Origin: Amycolatopsis sp.
GTDB taxonomy: Bacteria; Actinomycetota; Actinomycetes; Mycobacteriales; Pseudonocardiaceae
Length of the DNA stretch: 64,000 bases
Assembly (NCBI RefSeq): GCF_025464955.1
Contig: NZ_JAODNM010000114.1
Location: forward strand, 1-64,000
Direction: 5' to 3'
How positions within the stretch are numbered: the stretch's first letter is position 1; the number at the start of each line of letters is the position of its first letter. The position numbers were made by a program, and so were the translations under genes. The notes under the pieces were generated by a model. The model was not told the origin of the DNA. It searched no databases and worked only from the letters and a program-made list of their open reading frames with translations. This document shows, in pieces, positions 15,597 through 23,962 of the stretch.

Positions 15597-16769
15597 GTGA
15601 CTACCGATCCTCGCCAGGCAAGGTTCGGCGTGTCGGTCGTGTTCGCCGTCTGCGGCGCCGCGTTCGCGACCTGGGCCGCGCGGATTCCCGCGGTGCAGGA
15701 GAAGCTCGGACTGAGCGCGGGACAGCTCGCGATCGGCCTGTTCGGGCTCGCGGCGGGCGCGGTGATCGCGCTGCTGGGCGCGGGAGGTTTCATCACCAAG
15801 GTCGGCAGCCGGGTCGGTGTCGTCGTGGGTGCCACGGTCCTCTGCGCCGGGCTTCCGCTGGTCGCCTTCGCCCCAGGGTTGCCGTGGTTCGTGGCGGCGC
15901 TGGTCGTCCTCGGCTTCGGCAACAGCCTGCTCGACGTGTCGATGAACGCCCACGCCGCACGGGTGGAGAGCGAGTACGGTCGCCCGATCTTCGCCGGGTT
16001 CCACGCCTTCTGGAACGTCGGCGGGCTCGCCGGCTCGGGCCTGGGTGCGTTGATGGCCATGTGGCGCGTCCCGCTGGAACTGCACTTCTCGGCGACGGCT
16101 GTCGTGCTCTTCCTGGCCGGGATCTGGGCGGTGACCACGCGTTTCCTCTCCGGCGCCGAGCAGGGTCAGGGCGAAACCGCGTTCGCCCTGCCGAGCCGCG
16201 TCCTGCTACCGCTCGGGTTGGTCGCCTTCTGCGGATTCTTCGCCGAAGGGACGGTGAACGACTGGAGCGCGGTGTACCTCACGAACGTCTCCGAGGCTTC
16301 CGCCGCGTTCGCCTCGCTCGGCTACTTCGCCTTCTCCATCACGATGATCGTCGTTCGCCTGGGTGCCGACCGGATCGTGCTCCGCACCGGGGCCGTGCTG
16401 TTCATGCGGGTCGCCACCGTCATCACCGTCGGTGGTTTCGCGCTGCTGGTCGCCGTGCCTGTCCCGGCCGTGGGCATCGCCGCGTTCGCCGTGATCGGAC
16501 TCGGGGTCTCGGGCATCGTGCCGCTGGCGTGGAGCGCGGCCGGGCGCAAGCAGCCGGACTCGCCTGGCAAGGCCATCGCGGCCGTCGCCGCCTGCGGTTA
16601 CCTGGGCTTCCTGGTCGGCCCGGTCATCATCGGGGCGCTGAAGAACCTCGTCGGACTGCATCTGGCCCTGGCCGCCGCCGGGCTGCTCACGGCCTCGATC
16701 TACTTCGTCGCGCCCGCTATGCGCGTCTCACGAGGCTCGCTCGTCGATCAGGTCGAGCAGCGTTCGTAA
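15597..16769 (+). CDS. MFS transporter (YbjJ/FucP-like)
   Basis: A 390-residue, 12-segment major facilitator membrane protein. Seen: RFGVSVVFAVCGAAFATWAARIP in the first segment, a SLLDVSMNAHAARVE motif typical of the YbjJ-like subgroup, FHAFWNVGGLAGSGLGALMA, and the second-half repeat GFFAEGTVNDWSAVYL. It starts with GTG at 15597 after AGGGTGGGGG. Its 3' end overlaps the convergent LysR gene by 42 bases, so the LysR gene's last codons and this gene's are antisense. Substrate unknown; this subgroup includes sugar and drug exporters. Confidence 0.85.
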   Translation: MTTDPRQARFGVSVVFAVCGAAFATWAARIPAVQEKLGLSAGQLAIGLFGLAAGAVIALLGAGGFITKVGSRVGVVVGATVLCAGLPLVAFAPGLPWFVAALVVLGFGNSLLDVSMNAHAARVESEYGRPIFAGFHAFWNVGGLAGSGLGALMAMWRVPLELHFSATAVVLFLAGIWAVTTRFLSGAEQGQGETAFALPSRVLLPLGLVAFCGFFAEGTVNDWSAVYLTNVSEASAAFASLGYFAFSITMIVVRLGADRIVLRTGAVLFMRVATVITVGGFALLVAVPVPAVGIAAFAVIGLGVSGIVPLAWSAAGRKQPDSPGKAIAAVAACGYLGFLVGPVIIGALKNLVGLHLALAAAGLLTASIYFVAPAMRVSRGSLVDQVEQRS

Positions 16770-17612
16770 CGCCCGGCTGGGCGGCCGATCCGCGAGCGTC
16801 ACGATGGTGAACGGCCAGACCAGCGCCAGCTCGGCGATCGGCACCGTGACCGCGCCCTGATGCCGCAGGCCGCCGACGTCGGGGATCACCGCGACACCCA
16901 GGCCCTCCCCGACGTAGTTCGGCACCGTGCTCAGGTCAGCCACCTCGATGCTGACGCGGCGGGGTGCGTCGAGCAGCTCGAACGCGCGGTCGATGGCCAT
17001 GCGGTTGCTGAACCCCGGCGGGGCGTCGACGAACCGTTCCCCGGCCAAGTCCGCCAGCGTCACGGTTTCGGCGTCCGCCAGCCGGTGACCGAGCGGGACG
17101 ACAGCGATGTAGGGCACGGTGCCCAGCCGCCGCGACCGCAACCCGGACAGCTCCGGCTCGGACGCGCCGACCAGCGCGACGTCGAGCCTGCCGTGCCGGA
17201 CGTCCTCGGCGAGGCCCGTCGACCCGGTCGGGGACACCGAAACGGCGATCTCCACCAGCGGGTATCGCTGGTGGAACGCGCCGAGCAGGCCCGGCAGGTC
17301 GAGTACGCCGACGCTGGACATCGTGCCGAAGCGGATGCTGCCGCGCAGTCCCTCGGACGCTTCCTGGACCACCGATCTCGCGCGGTCGAACGCTTCGAGC
17401 GCGGCCTTCGCCTCGGGCAGGAAAGCGCTGCCGGCCGCGGAGAGCGCCACTCGCCGGGTCGACCGGTCGAACAGCGACGTCTTCAGTTCGGCTTCGAGCG
17501 ACTTGACCGCGGCGGACACGGTGGATTGCACGGCGAACAGCCGTCGCGCGGCGCGGGTGAAGCTCAGCTCCTCGGCCACCGCGACGAAGTATTCGAGCTG
17601 ACGCGTCTCCAT
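16728..17612 (-). CDS. LysR family transcriptional regulator
   Basis: A 294-residue LysR regulator: N-terminal winged helix METRQLEYFVAVAEELSFTRAARRLFAVQSTVSAAVKSLE (residues 1-40 in two parts) and a periplasmic-binding-protein-like effector domain from about 90 to 290. It is divergent from the MFS gene at 17694, with an ATTATCG-N7-CGATAAAT palindrome at 17619-17640 just ahead of its own ATG, the standard layout for a LysR protein controlling its divergent neighbour and itself. Effector unknown. Confidence 0.9.
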   Translation of the reverse strand: METRQLEYFVAVAEELSFTRAARRLFAVQSTVSAAVKSLEAELKTSLFDRSTRRVALSAAGSAFLPEAKAALEAFDRARSVVQEASEGLRGSIRFGTMSSVGVLDLPGLLGAFHQRYPLVEIAVSVSPTGSTGLAEDVRHGRLDVALVGASEPELSGLRSRRLGTVPYIAVVPLGHRLADAETVTLADLAGERFVDAPPGFSNRMAIDRAFELLDAPRRVSIEVADLSTVPNYVGEGLGVAVIPDVGGLRHQGAVTVPIAELALVWPFTIVTLADRPPSRALRTLLDLIDERAS

Positions 17613-17618
17613 CGGTCA

Positions 17619-17640
17619 ATTATCGCCTATCTCGATAAAT
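17619..17640. promoter_or_regulatory. LysR operator
   Basis: ATTATCG (17619-17625) and CGATAAAT (17633-17640) form an inverted repeat with a T-N11-A core, placed between divergent lysR and MFS genes and only 6 bases upstream of the lysR ATG. This is the classical LysR recognition pattern; binding is inferred. Confidence 0.65.
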
Positions 17641-17693
17641 AGCACCATTATCTTTCGTTGGACTTGATGCATAGCCGGGGCGATGGTGGAGTC

Positions 17694-18938
17694 ATGACAC
17701 ACACCACCGCACTCCGTCCCGTTGCTCCCTCAGCACGTCCCGACCGCCTGCGGGTCGGCCACGGTGGCGGCTTCTGGGTCGTCGCTGCCGCGTTCGGGAT
17801 TTCACTCGCGTTTTCGACCATGCCAACCCCGCTCTACGGGCTCTACCAGCAGCGCGACGGCTTTCCCACGCCGGTGATCACGGTCGTTTTCGCCGCGTAC
17901 GCCGTCGGCGTCGTCGCCAGCCTCTACCTCGTCGGGCACGTCAGCGACTGGTTCGGACGCCGCCCGGTCATCCTCTTGGCCTTACTCGCCGAAGCGCTCG
18001 CCGCGGTCGGGTTCCTGACCTGGCCCGATCTACCGGGGTTGCTGCTCGCCCGGCTGATCAGCGGGATCGGAATCGGCGCTGTCACCGCGACGGCCACCGC
18101 GCACCTGTCCGAGCTGCGGCTGGTTTCCCGGCCCGGCGAGGATGTCGCCCATTCCGGGCTGATCGCGACGGTGGTCAACCTCGGTGGGCTTTCGCTCGGC
18201 CCGCTCGTCAGCGGTCTGCTGACGGCGTACGTGGGGAGGCCGCTGACCACGCCGTTCGTCGTGTTCCTGGTGCTGCTGCTGGTGAGCGCCATCGCCATCA
18301 CGTTGGTCCCGGAAACCGTTGTCCGGCTTGAGGAACGTCCGGCCTACCGGCCGCAGCGCGTGTCGCTGCCTGCTGCCGCCCGGCCCGCTTTCGTGGGCGC
18401 TGCCCTCGGCGCGTTCGCGGCGATGGCCCTCAGCGGGCTGTACATGGCGCTGGCACCGACGTTGCTCGGACAGCTCCTGCACGAGTCGTCCCGGTTGGTC
18501 GGCGGGCTCACGACGTTCTCGTTGCTCGCCGCCGGCGCCTTGGCCCAGCTGGTGTTCGCGTCGAAGTCGACGCGGTCGCAGTTGCGGATCGGGTTGACCC
18601 TGATCTCGGTCGGGCTGGTCGCCATTCCGGCCGCCGCGCTGGCCGGCAGCCTGTGGTTCTTCCTGGTCGGCGGGATCCTCGCCGGTGCCGGGCTCGGCCT
18701 GAACTTCCGGGCGTCGGTCGCGACGGCCGCGTCCCTGGCCGAAGCACCGCAACGTGGTGAAGTGCTCGCCGCGCTGTTCCTCGCCGCTTACGTCGGGCTC
18801 GCGATCCCGGCGGTCCTCATCGGGCTCGCCCTGATCTGGGAGCCGAGCTGGGCGGTGCTGGTGGCGTTCGCGGCGATCGAGCTGGTGCTGGTGCTCTGGG
18901 CAGGCCGCCGCACCCTCGCCGCTACCGTTCCTGCTTGA
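17694..18938 (+). CDS. MFS transporter controlled by divergent LysR
   Basis: A 414-residue major facilitator with 12 predicted membrane segments. Seen: VSDWFGRRPVILLAL, the loop 2-3 signature between segments 2 and 3, a segment 4-5 region LISGIGIGAVTATATAHLSEL typical of exporters and polyol/sugar-like carriers, and a long central loop (RLEERPAYRPQRVSLPAA). ATG at 17694 is preferred over upstream in-frame codons because GGTGGAG precedes it and translation from there begins with a normal cytoplasmic tail. Export of a compound sensed by the LysR protein is the likely role. It overlaps the convergent Lrp gene by 17 bases. Confidence 0.87.
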   Translation: MTHTTALRPVAPSARPDRLRVGHGGGFWVVAAAFGISLAFSTMPTPLYGLYQQRDGFPTPVITVVFAAYAVGVVASLYLVGHVSDWFGRRPVILLALLAEALAAVGFLTWPDLPGLLLARLISGIGIGAVTATATAHLSELRLVSRPGEDVAHSGLIATVVNLGGLSLGPLVSGLLTAYVGRPLTTPFVVFLVLLLVSAIAITLVPETVVRLEERPAYRPQRVSLPAAARPAFVGAALGAFAAMALSGLYMALAPTLLGQLLHESSRLVGGLTTFSLLAAGALAQLVFASKSTRSQLRIGLTLISVGLVAIPAAALAGSLWFFLVGGILAGAGLGLNFRASVATAASLAEAPQRGEVLAALFLAAYVGLAIPAVLIGLALIWEPSWAVLVAFAAIELVLVLWAGRRTLAATVPA

Positions 18939-19362
18939 TCACCTTCATCGTCAGGTGGGAGTCGACGCGGGCCAGGCCAGGGGTGTCTTCGAGCTTCGTG
19001 GTCACGAAGGTCTCGAAACTGGTCAGGTCCGCGGTGGCGATCCGCAGGAAGTAGTCGGGCAGCCCGAACATGCGGCGGAACTCGATCACCTCGTCGTAGG
19101 TCGCCACGTGGGCTTCGAAGCTCTCGACGGTCGCCCGGTCCTTGACAGCGAGGTCGACGTTGACGATCACTTCGAACGCCCGGCCGTCCGCCTCGGGGTC
19201 GACGCTCGCGTGGTAGCCGGTGATCACGCCGTCTTGCTCGAGGCGCCGGACCCGGCGCAGGCAGGGTGCCGGGGTGAGGCCGACCCGATCGGCCAACTCG
19301 GTGTTGGCGATCCGGGCGTCACGGCGTAACTGCTCGATTATTGCGCGATCTACTCGATCCAT
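18922..19362 (-). CDS. Lrp/AsnC family transcriptional regulator
   Basis: A 146-residue feast/famine regulator. Seen: N-terminal helix-turn-helix MDRVDRAIIEQLRRDARIANTELADRVGLTPAPCLRRVRRLEQDGVI (in parts, residues 1-47) and a C-terminal RAM ligand-binding domain (about 65-140) with the typical GLPDYFLRIATADL stretch. It is divergent from azlCD with 81 bases between starts. Proteins of this kind (AzlB, BkdR) sense branched-chain or other amino acids and control AzlCD exporters, so regulation of the neighbour is likely. Confidence 0.92.
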   Translation of the reverse strand: MDRVDRAIIEQLRRDARIANTELADRVGLTPAPCLRRVRRLEQDGVITGYHASVDPEADGRAFEVIVNVDLAVKDRATVESFEAHVATYDEVIEFRRMFGLPDYFLRIATADLTSFETFVTTKLEDTPGLARVDSHLTMKVIKQER

Positions 19363-19443
19363 GCGGCTAATAGTGCTCAAACCTGACCAGCCAGGGCAAT
19401 AGTCGCAATCGTGTGACGCGGGTTCTGCCCTAGCGTTGCGTCC

Positions 19444-20154
19444 ATGACCAGTACTCACCGCTGTACCGACTTCAGGGTGTCCTTGGCGGAGACCCTCCCG
19501 GTTGGGGTCGGGATGTTCCCGCTGGGGATCACTTTTGGGCTGCTGGTGGTGCAGTCCGGGCTGGCGTGGTGGTGGACACCGATCTTCAGCGGCCTGATCT
19601 ACGCAGGTTCGCTGGAGTTCCTGCTCGTCGGCTTGGTGGTCGTGGTGACGCCGTTGCCGTCGCTGGCGCTCACCACACTGCTGGTCAACTCCAGACATCT
19701 GTTCTACGGCCTGTCGTTCCCGTTGCATCGCGTTCGCGGCAGGCTCGCCAAGGCGTACGCGATGTTCGCGCTCATCGACGAGGCCTACGCACTCACTGCC
19801 GCCCGTGCCGCCGATTCCCTTTCCAGCAAGCGCATCCTGTGGACACAGGCCTTTCTGCAGTCCTACTGGGTCGGTGGCGGGCTTGCCGGCGCGGTGGTCG
19901 GAGGTTGGCTCCCCAGCCCGATCCGGGGTCTGGACTTCGCGCTGATCGCGCTGTTCACCGTGCTGGCACTGGAAACCTGCCGAAAAGGGCAGGACCTCCC
20001 CGGCCCGGTACTGGCCGTCGGCTGCGCGGTGGTGGCGCGGCTGGTCGTTCCCGATGCCACGCTGGTCGTCGCGATGGCGCTGTACGTGCTCGGGCTGCTC
20101 GCGCGATACCGGTTCACCGACCGCGCCGGAGCCGACGGAGCCGTTGATGCCTAG
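19444..20154 (+). CDS. azlC: AzlC family amino-acid exporter subunit
   Basis: A 236-residue membrane protein, large subunit of a two-component branched-chain amino-acid (or methionine) exporter. Seen: AETLPVGVGMFPLGITFGLLVVQSG with the first segments, SLEFLLVGL, NSRHLFYGLSF (the family's NxRHxLY motif) and DEAYAL. The azlD start lies inside its last codons (8-base overlap), so the two subunits are coupled. The divergent Lrp regulator supports an amino-acid export role. Export of branched-chain amino acids by AzlCD is known in Bacillus; the substrate here is inferred. Confidence 0.9.
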   Translation: MTSTHRCTDFRVSLAETLPVGVGMFPLGITFGLLVVQSGLAWWWTPIFSGLIYAGSLEFLLVGLVVVVTPLPSLALTTLLVNSRHLFYGLSFPLHRVRGRLAKAYAMFALIDEAYALTAARAADSLSSKRILWTQAFLQSYWVGGGLAGAVVGGWLPSPIRGLDFALIALFTVLALETCRKGQDLPGPVLAVGCAVVARLVVPDATLVVAMALYVLGLLARYRFTDRAGADGAVDA

Positions 20155-20485
20155 CAACGGGTACGTCGCCGCCGCGGTGGTGCTCGTCGCGTCGATCACC
20201 TTCGCCTTGCGCGCGTTGCCGTTCGCCCTCCTCGGCCCGCTCCGGTCGTCTCGGCTGGCGGCGTTCCTCGCTCGGCACATGCCGGCTGGGATCATGGTGA
20301 TCCTGGTCGTGTACCTGCTGCGGCCGGTGACGGTTTTCCGTGCGCCCTACGGGATTCCCGAAGCGCTCGGGCTCACCGTGACGATCGGTTTGCACCTGTG
20401 GCGGCGCAGTGGTGTGCTCAGCATCCTCGGCGGCACCGCCTGTTACGTCGTCCTCGTGAACTGCGTGCCGGCCTTCTCCGGATGA
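20147..20485 (+). CDS. azlD: AzlD family amino-acid exporter subunit
   Basis: A 112-residue protein with three to four membrane segments, the small partner of AzlC. Seen: VASITFALRALPFALLGPL with the family's RALP motif, RHMPAGIMVILVVYLLR, a GIPEALGLTVTIGLHLWRRS segment and SILGGTACYVVL. ATG at 20147 overlaps the azlC end. Expected to sit in the cytoplasmic membrane and be required for export activity. Confidence 0.88.
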   Translation: MPSNGYVAAAVVLVASITFALRALPFALLGPLRSSRLAAFLARHMPAGIMVILVVYLLRPVTVFRAPYGIPEALGLTVTIGLHLWRRSGVLSILGGTACYVVLVNCVPAFSG

Positions 20486-20525
20486 TCCGGGACCGGTCCC
20501 GAATCTCGTGTCCTACGATCGGGCG

Positions 20526-20957
20526 ATGATCGAACGTCGTCTTGCCGGGGTCGTCGTCGCGGTGGTGGCCGCGGGCATGCTCGCCGGGTGCACGGAGAGT
20601 GTGGGTGGGTCGCCGTCGGCCACCACGGTCCCCACCGTCGCGACCACGCCGTCGTCGAAGGCGGACTCGCCGAAGCCGCACGTCGTCATCTTCACGATCA
20701 CCGGTGACGGTCCGGTACCGGAGTTGACGTATCTGGACCACGGCAAGTCGGTCACCGAACATGACATCAAACTGCCATGGACGAAGACGGTGCTGGTTCC
20801 CGCAGGTCAGGGCACCCAGAAGTGGGACCTGGACATCCCGCACAGTGGGTCCTCCGCAGCTAACGTGACCGTGGACGGGCAGCCGATGGGCGGCAGTTCA
20901 GGCTCGGGTTCCGGAGGTGGGCCCGACCTGCACCTGAGCGGTTGGATCGACGGGTGA
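20526..20957 (+). CDS. Putative secreted lipoprotein
   Basis: A 143-residue protein with a type II signal peptide: positively charged MIERRLAG, hydrophobic VVVAVVAAGM and lipobox LAGC (Cys22), followed by a Ser/Thr/Pro-rich tether. The mature part (VVIFTITGDGPVPELTYLDHG ... DIPHSGSSAANVTVDGQPMGG) looks like an MmpS-like beta-sandwich and ends in a Gly/Ser-rich region. It would be anchored on the outer face of the membrane. An upstream in-frame GTG at 20508 is possible, but starting at 20526 gives a signal peptide of normal length. Function unknown; the gene is followed by a receptor kinase after about 115 bases. Confidence 0.72.
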   Translation: MIERRLAGVVVAVVAAGMLAGCTESVGGSPSATTVPTVATTPSSKADSPKPHVVIFTITGDGPVPELTYLDHGKSVTEHDIKLPWTKTVLVPAGQGTQKWDLDIPHSGSSAANVTVDGQPMGGSSGSGSGGGPDLHLSGWIDG

Positions 20958-21072
20958 GTACCGGCGCTGACCTGGCGCGACTTCGCACCGAAGGTCGATA
21001 CCGGGCGTGATCCGCTATCGTTACTTCAGGTGACGGTCCGGGTGTAGTCAGGTCACGCCGAGGGGAGCTTGG

Positions 21073-22929
21073 GTGGACGTCGGCCAGCTGATCTCCGGCC
21101 GCTACCGGCTCGTCGAGCAGATCGGTTCAGGCGGCATGGGCGTCGTTTGGCGCGCCCATGACGAGAAGCTCGACCAGACGGTGGCGCTCAAACAAGCCCA
21201 GTTGAACAGCCCCACGGCCCAGCGGCGGCTTCGCCGGGAAGCGCGGATCGCGGCCGGGATCACCCATCCGAACGTCGTCACGTTCCTCGGTGTGGTCGAC
21301 GGCGAGGGCGGCGAGCTCTGGCTCGTGATGGAGTACGTGCCCTCACGCAGCCTGTCCGAGCTGCTCGACGGCGGGCAAACGCTGTCCGTGCGGCAGGTCC
21401 GCGCGATCGGCAGGCAGCTCGCCGGCGCGCTGGAGGCGTTGCACGCGCAGGGAATCATGCACCGCGACGTCAAACCGGGCAACGTGCTGATCACCGAATC
21501 CGGCCTGGTGAAGCTCACCGATTTCGGTATCTCACGGTCGGTGGCCGGTGACGAGACGGCGACCGAGACGGTCGGCGCCGGCGGGACCCCCGGATACCTG
21601 GCGCCGGAGATCGCGAACGGCGGTGAGCCCACCCCGGCATCCGACGTCTTCTCGTTGGGAGCCACGCTCTTCGCCGGCATCGAGGGTGGGTCACCGTTCG
21701 GCGGCGACAACCCGTACGTCATGTTGCGCCGGGCCGCGGCCGCCGAGATAGCCAGCTCGAAACGCGCCGAAGAACTGACCCCGGTGCTCGCTTCGCTGAT
21801 GCGGCCGGAACCGGCCGAGCGGCCTACCGCGGCCGGGGCGCGCGAGCTGCTCGAAGCCGCCATGCCGGGTACGGACGAGGACACCGTCCCAGTGGCGTCG
21901 CTGGTCCCGCGTCGACGTCGACGCCGCGGGATCCTCGCCGCGGCCACCGTCATGGTGGCGGTGATCGTCGTGGCGGTGGTGCTGGTCATCGTCGTGCCTG
22001 AACGGGCCGCGACGAAGACCGCGGCCCCACCACCCTCTCCGCAGTCGGCGACCTCGGCGGCCGTCGTGCCTTCGAAAGCCGACCTGAGCACGGCCGACGT
22101 CCGCGCGGCCGATCCCTGCGGCCTCGTCGACCCCTCCGCGTACTCGACGCTCGGAGATTCCGCGGTGGACCCGGCGTACGGCAACTTCGACCGCTGCGAC
22201 GTAGTGATCCAGCGGCCCGGCGGTCAGACGGTCGACGCCATGGTGGAGTGGGTGCTGCCGCCGGCTTCGGGTGGGCCGCCGCAGGGCCAGCCGGTCAAGT
22301 CGTCCGGGTTCGACGTCGTCCGGGCCCCGGCCGCGGACCGCCAATGCGACCGGACGCTCCTGCTGCCGAAGAACTACCAGCTCGCGATCACCGTAAAAGT
22401 GGACGCCAAGGACACCGTCGACCTGTGCCCGATCGCCGATACGATGACCGCGGGCGCGTCGAAAATGCTGGCCGCTACGGGCATTCCGCGTCGAACCGCA
22501 CCGTTCGCCGCTGATTCACTGGCCAGGATGAACGCGTGTGCCCTGCTCGACACACCCAGCCTGAGCAAGATGTCCAAAGTGGACTCGCCGAAGGTCTCGC
22601 CAGGGTTCGGGAACTGGGCCTGCAAATGGGACAGCACCGACTCGGACAACTCCGTGTTCGTGGTGTTCGACCAGGGGCAGCCGCCGACGACCCAAGACGA
22701 CGGCCGGGAGGTGAAACTGTCGGGGCACAGCGCCTTTGTGCTGACCGACGACTACGCCTCGAACACCTGCCAGGCCAGGGTGGTCGACCGCTCGTTCACC
22801 AACGGCAACGGCGACCAGGTGGCGGAGACGGCGCTGGTGGTCGTCTATGGCAAGGGGCCGTCCAGCGGGTTGTGCGGCCCGGCCACGCAGTTGGCCGGTG
22901 TGGTGGCGGCCAAGCTGCCGCGGACGTGA
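21073..22929 (+). CDS. Transmembrane Ser/Thr protein kinase with two DUF3558-like sensor repeats
   Basis: A 618-residue PknB-type receptor kinase. Cytoplasmic kinase domain about residues 1-265: glycine loop IGSGGMGVVWRA, ATP lysine K40, catalytic HRD (D132) and Mg-binding DFG (D150), GTPGYLAPE activation segment. A basic stretch RRRRRRG leads into one membrane segment (about 284-306), then a Pro/Ser/Thr linker and an extracellular part. That part has two repeats opening DPCGLVDPS and NACALLDTPS, each followed by a GN(F/W)..C motif; I read these as tandem DUF3558-like domains. No PASTA domains. Start is GTG with AGGGGAGC upstream. The FHA-domain gene follows after 23 bases and is the likely substrate. 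Confidence 0.92.
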   Translation: MDVGQLISGRYRLVEQIGSGGMGVVWRAHDEKLDQTVALKQAQLNSPTAQRRLRREARIAAGITHPNVVTFLGVVDGEGGELWLVMEYVPSRSLSELLDGGQTLSVRQVRAIGRQLAGALEALHAQGIMHRDVKPGNVLITESGLVKLTDFGISRSVAGDETATETVGAGGTPGYLAPEIANGGEPTPASDVFSLGATLFAGIEGGSPFGGDNPYVMLRRAAAAEIASSKRAEELTPVLASLMRPEPAERPTAAGARELLEAAMPGTDEDTVPVASLVPRRRRRRGILAAATVMVAVIVVAVVLVIVVPERAATKTAAPPPSPQSATSAAVVPSKADLSTADVRAADPCGLVDPSAYSTLGDSAVDPAYGNFDRCDVVIQRPGGQTVDAMVEWVLPPASGGPPQGQPVKSSGFDVVRAPAADRQCDRTLLLPKNYQLAITVKVDAKDTVDLCPIADTMTAGASKMLAATGIPRRTAPFAADSLARMNACALLDTPSLSKMSKVDSPKVSPGFGNWACKWDSTDSDNSVFVVFDQGQPPTTQDDGREVKLSGHSAFVLTDDYASNTCQARVVDRSFTNGNGDQVAETALVVVYGKGPSSGLCGPATQLAGVVAAKLPRT

Positions 22930-22952
22930 CGGGAAGAACCGGGAGGAACGGC

Positions 22953-23756
22953 GTGCAGCAGAGCAGAGTGGACGATGGCGGCCGTGCCCTTCCGCCGTCC
23001 CACGGCAGCCTCGCCTTCGGGGTGCCGCCGTCGGCGCCCGGCACGATCTACGTACTGGGTATCGCCGGCGGCTTCGTGGTGGCGCCGAGGGAGGGCCGGA
23101 CCATCCTGTTCGGACGCAACCGGCCCGACGTGCACGTGTGTGTCGGCGAGGACGACCGCAAGGTCAGCCGGGTGCACGGCATCGTGATCCGGCGTGAGGG
23201 CCGCTGGTGGATGCGCACCACCGGGAAACGCCCGATCCGGCTGCCCGGCTCGATGGAGCTGCACCCCGAGTCCGAGCCGGTGCCGCTCGCGGAGGGCTAC
23301 ACGGCGGTGTTCGTGCGCGGTTCCGGGCAACGGGAACACCTGCTGGAGTTCTACGTCGCCGGGTCGGACGGGCAGCGTCCGGTGTTGCGGACCTACGACG
23401 AAACCGATCCGCCGCAGGTCTGGCGGCTCAGCCCCGACGAGCGGCTCGCGCTCGTCGCGCTGGCGCAGCGCTACCTGCTGCAGGAGTCGTATCCGCAGCC
23501 GCTGACCTGGCGCCAGGTCGCCCACCAGCTCTCCGAGCTCCAGCCGGACGGGCGGTGGACGGTGAAGCGGGTCGAGCACGTCGTCGTGCCCGTACGCGCC
23601 CGGCTTTCCCGCGCCGGCGTGTCCGGCCTGATGCGGGAGGAGGTGGGCGAGCCGGTGGGCAACACCTTGAACGACAACCTGATCCGCGAACTGATGCTGT
23701 CGAACTCGTTGGTACCGCCCGATCTCGCCCTCCTCGACCGCCCCGACGAGGGCTGA
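22953..23756 (+). CDS. FHA-domain protein, likely partner of the upstream kinase
   Basis: A 267-residue cytosolic protein. An FHA (phosphothreonine-binding) domain covers about residues 30-125, with GRNRPDV (G54, R55) and SRVHG (S72-H75) as the expected phosphopeptide contacts. The C-terminal half (about 155-265) has a conserved DERLALVALAQRYLLQ helix, then PLTWRQVAHQLSELQPDGRWTVKRVEHVV, which reads like a winged-helix or helix-turn-helix unit, and an NTLNDNLIRELM tail. GGGAGG six bases before GTG fixes the start. It may be a transcription factor or adaptor switched by the kinase, comparable in logic to EmbR-PknH, though the architecture differs. DNA binding is inference. Confidence 0.85.
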   Translation: MQQSRVDDGGRALPPSHGSLAFGVPPSAPGTIYVLGIAGGFVVAPREGRTILFGRNRPDVHVCVGEDDRKVSRVHGIVIRREGRWWMRTTGKRPIRLPGSMELHPESEPVPLAEGYTAVFVRGSGQREHLLEFYVAGSDGQRPVLRTYDETDPPQVWRLSPDERLALVALAQRYLLQESYPQPLTWRQVAHQLSELQPDGRWTVKRVEHVVVPVRARLSRAGVSGLMREEVGEPVGNTLNDNLIRELMLSNSLVPPDLALLDRPDEG

Positions 23757-23808
23757 TCCGCGCTTTCGGATGCGGGCACGTCGCAGTGTCGTCAGTGAAG
23801 CAGTGCCG

Positions 23809-23962
23809 TCAGTGAAGGTGCGCGGCCAGGCCGTCTAGGACGTAGCCGAGGCCCTGGGTGAAGGTGATGTCCGCGGCGAGCTGGGTCGAATCGGTCATGG
23901 CGCGGCCGAGCATCGGGTAGCGGCCGGTGGCGATCATCCGGGCCATGTACGGCGCCATCGAA
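23809..23962 (-). pseudogene. TetR regulator remnant (C-terminal end only)
   Basis: On the minus strand the last about 50 codons read MAPYMARMIATGRYPMLG...FTQGLGYVLDGLAAHLH, the end of a TetR-type ligand-binding domain. The helix-turn-helix and most of the protein are missing. At about 23960 the similarity stops and, on the opposite strand, the C-terminal part of a flavin monooxygenase begins. Any reading frame continuing upstream is antisense to that gene. It is best explained as the left side of a deletion that removed the 5' halves of a divergent regulator-monooxygenase pair. Confidence 0.6.

Noticed and set aside
23757..23815. Short direct repeat GTCAGTGAAG near the FHA gene end
   Set aside because: Only ten bases, two copies 17 bases apart; too short to call a repeat element.
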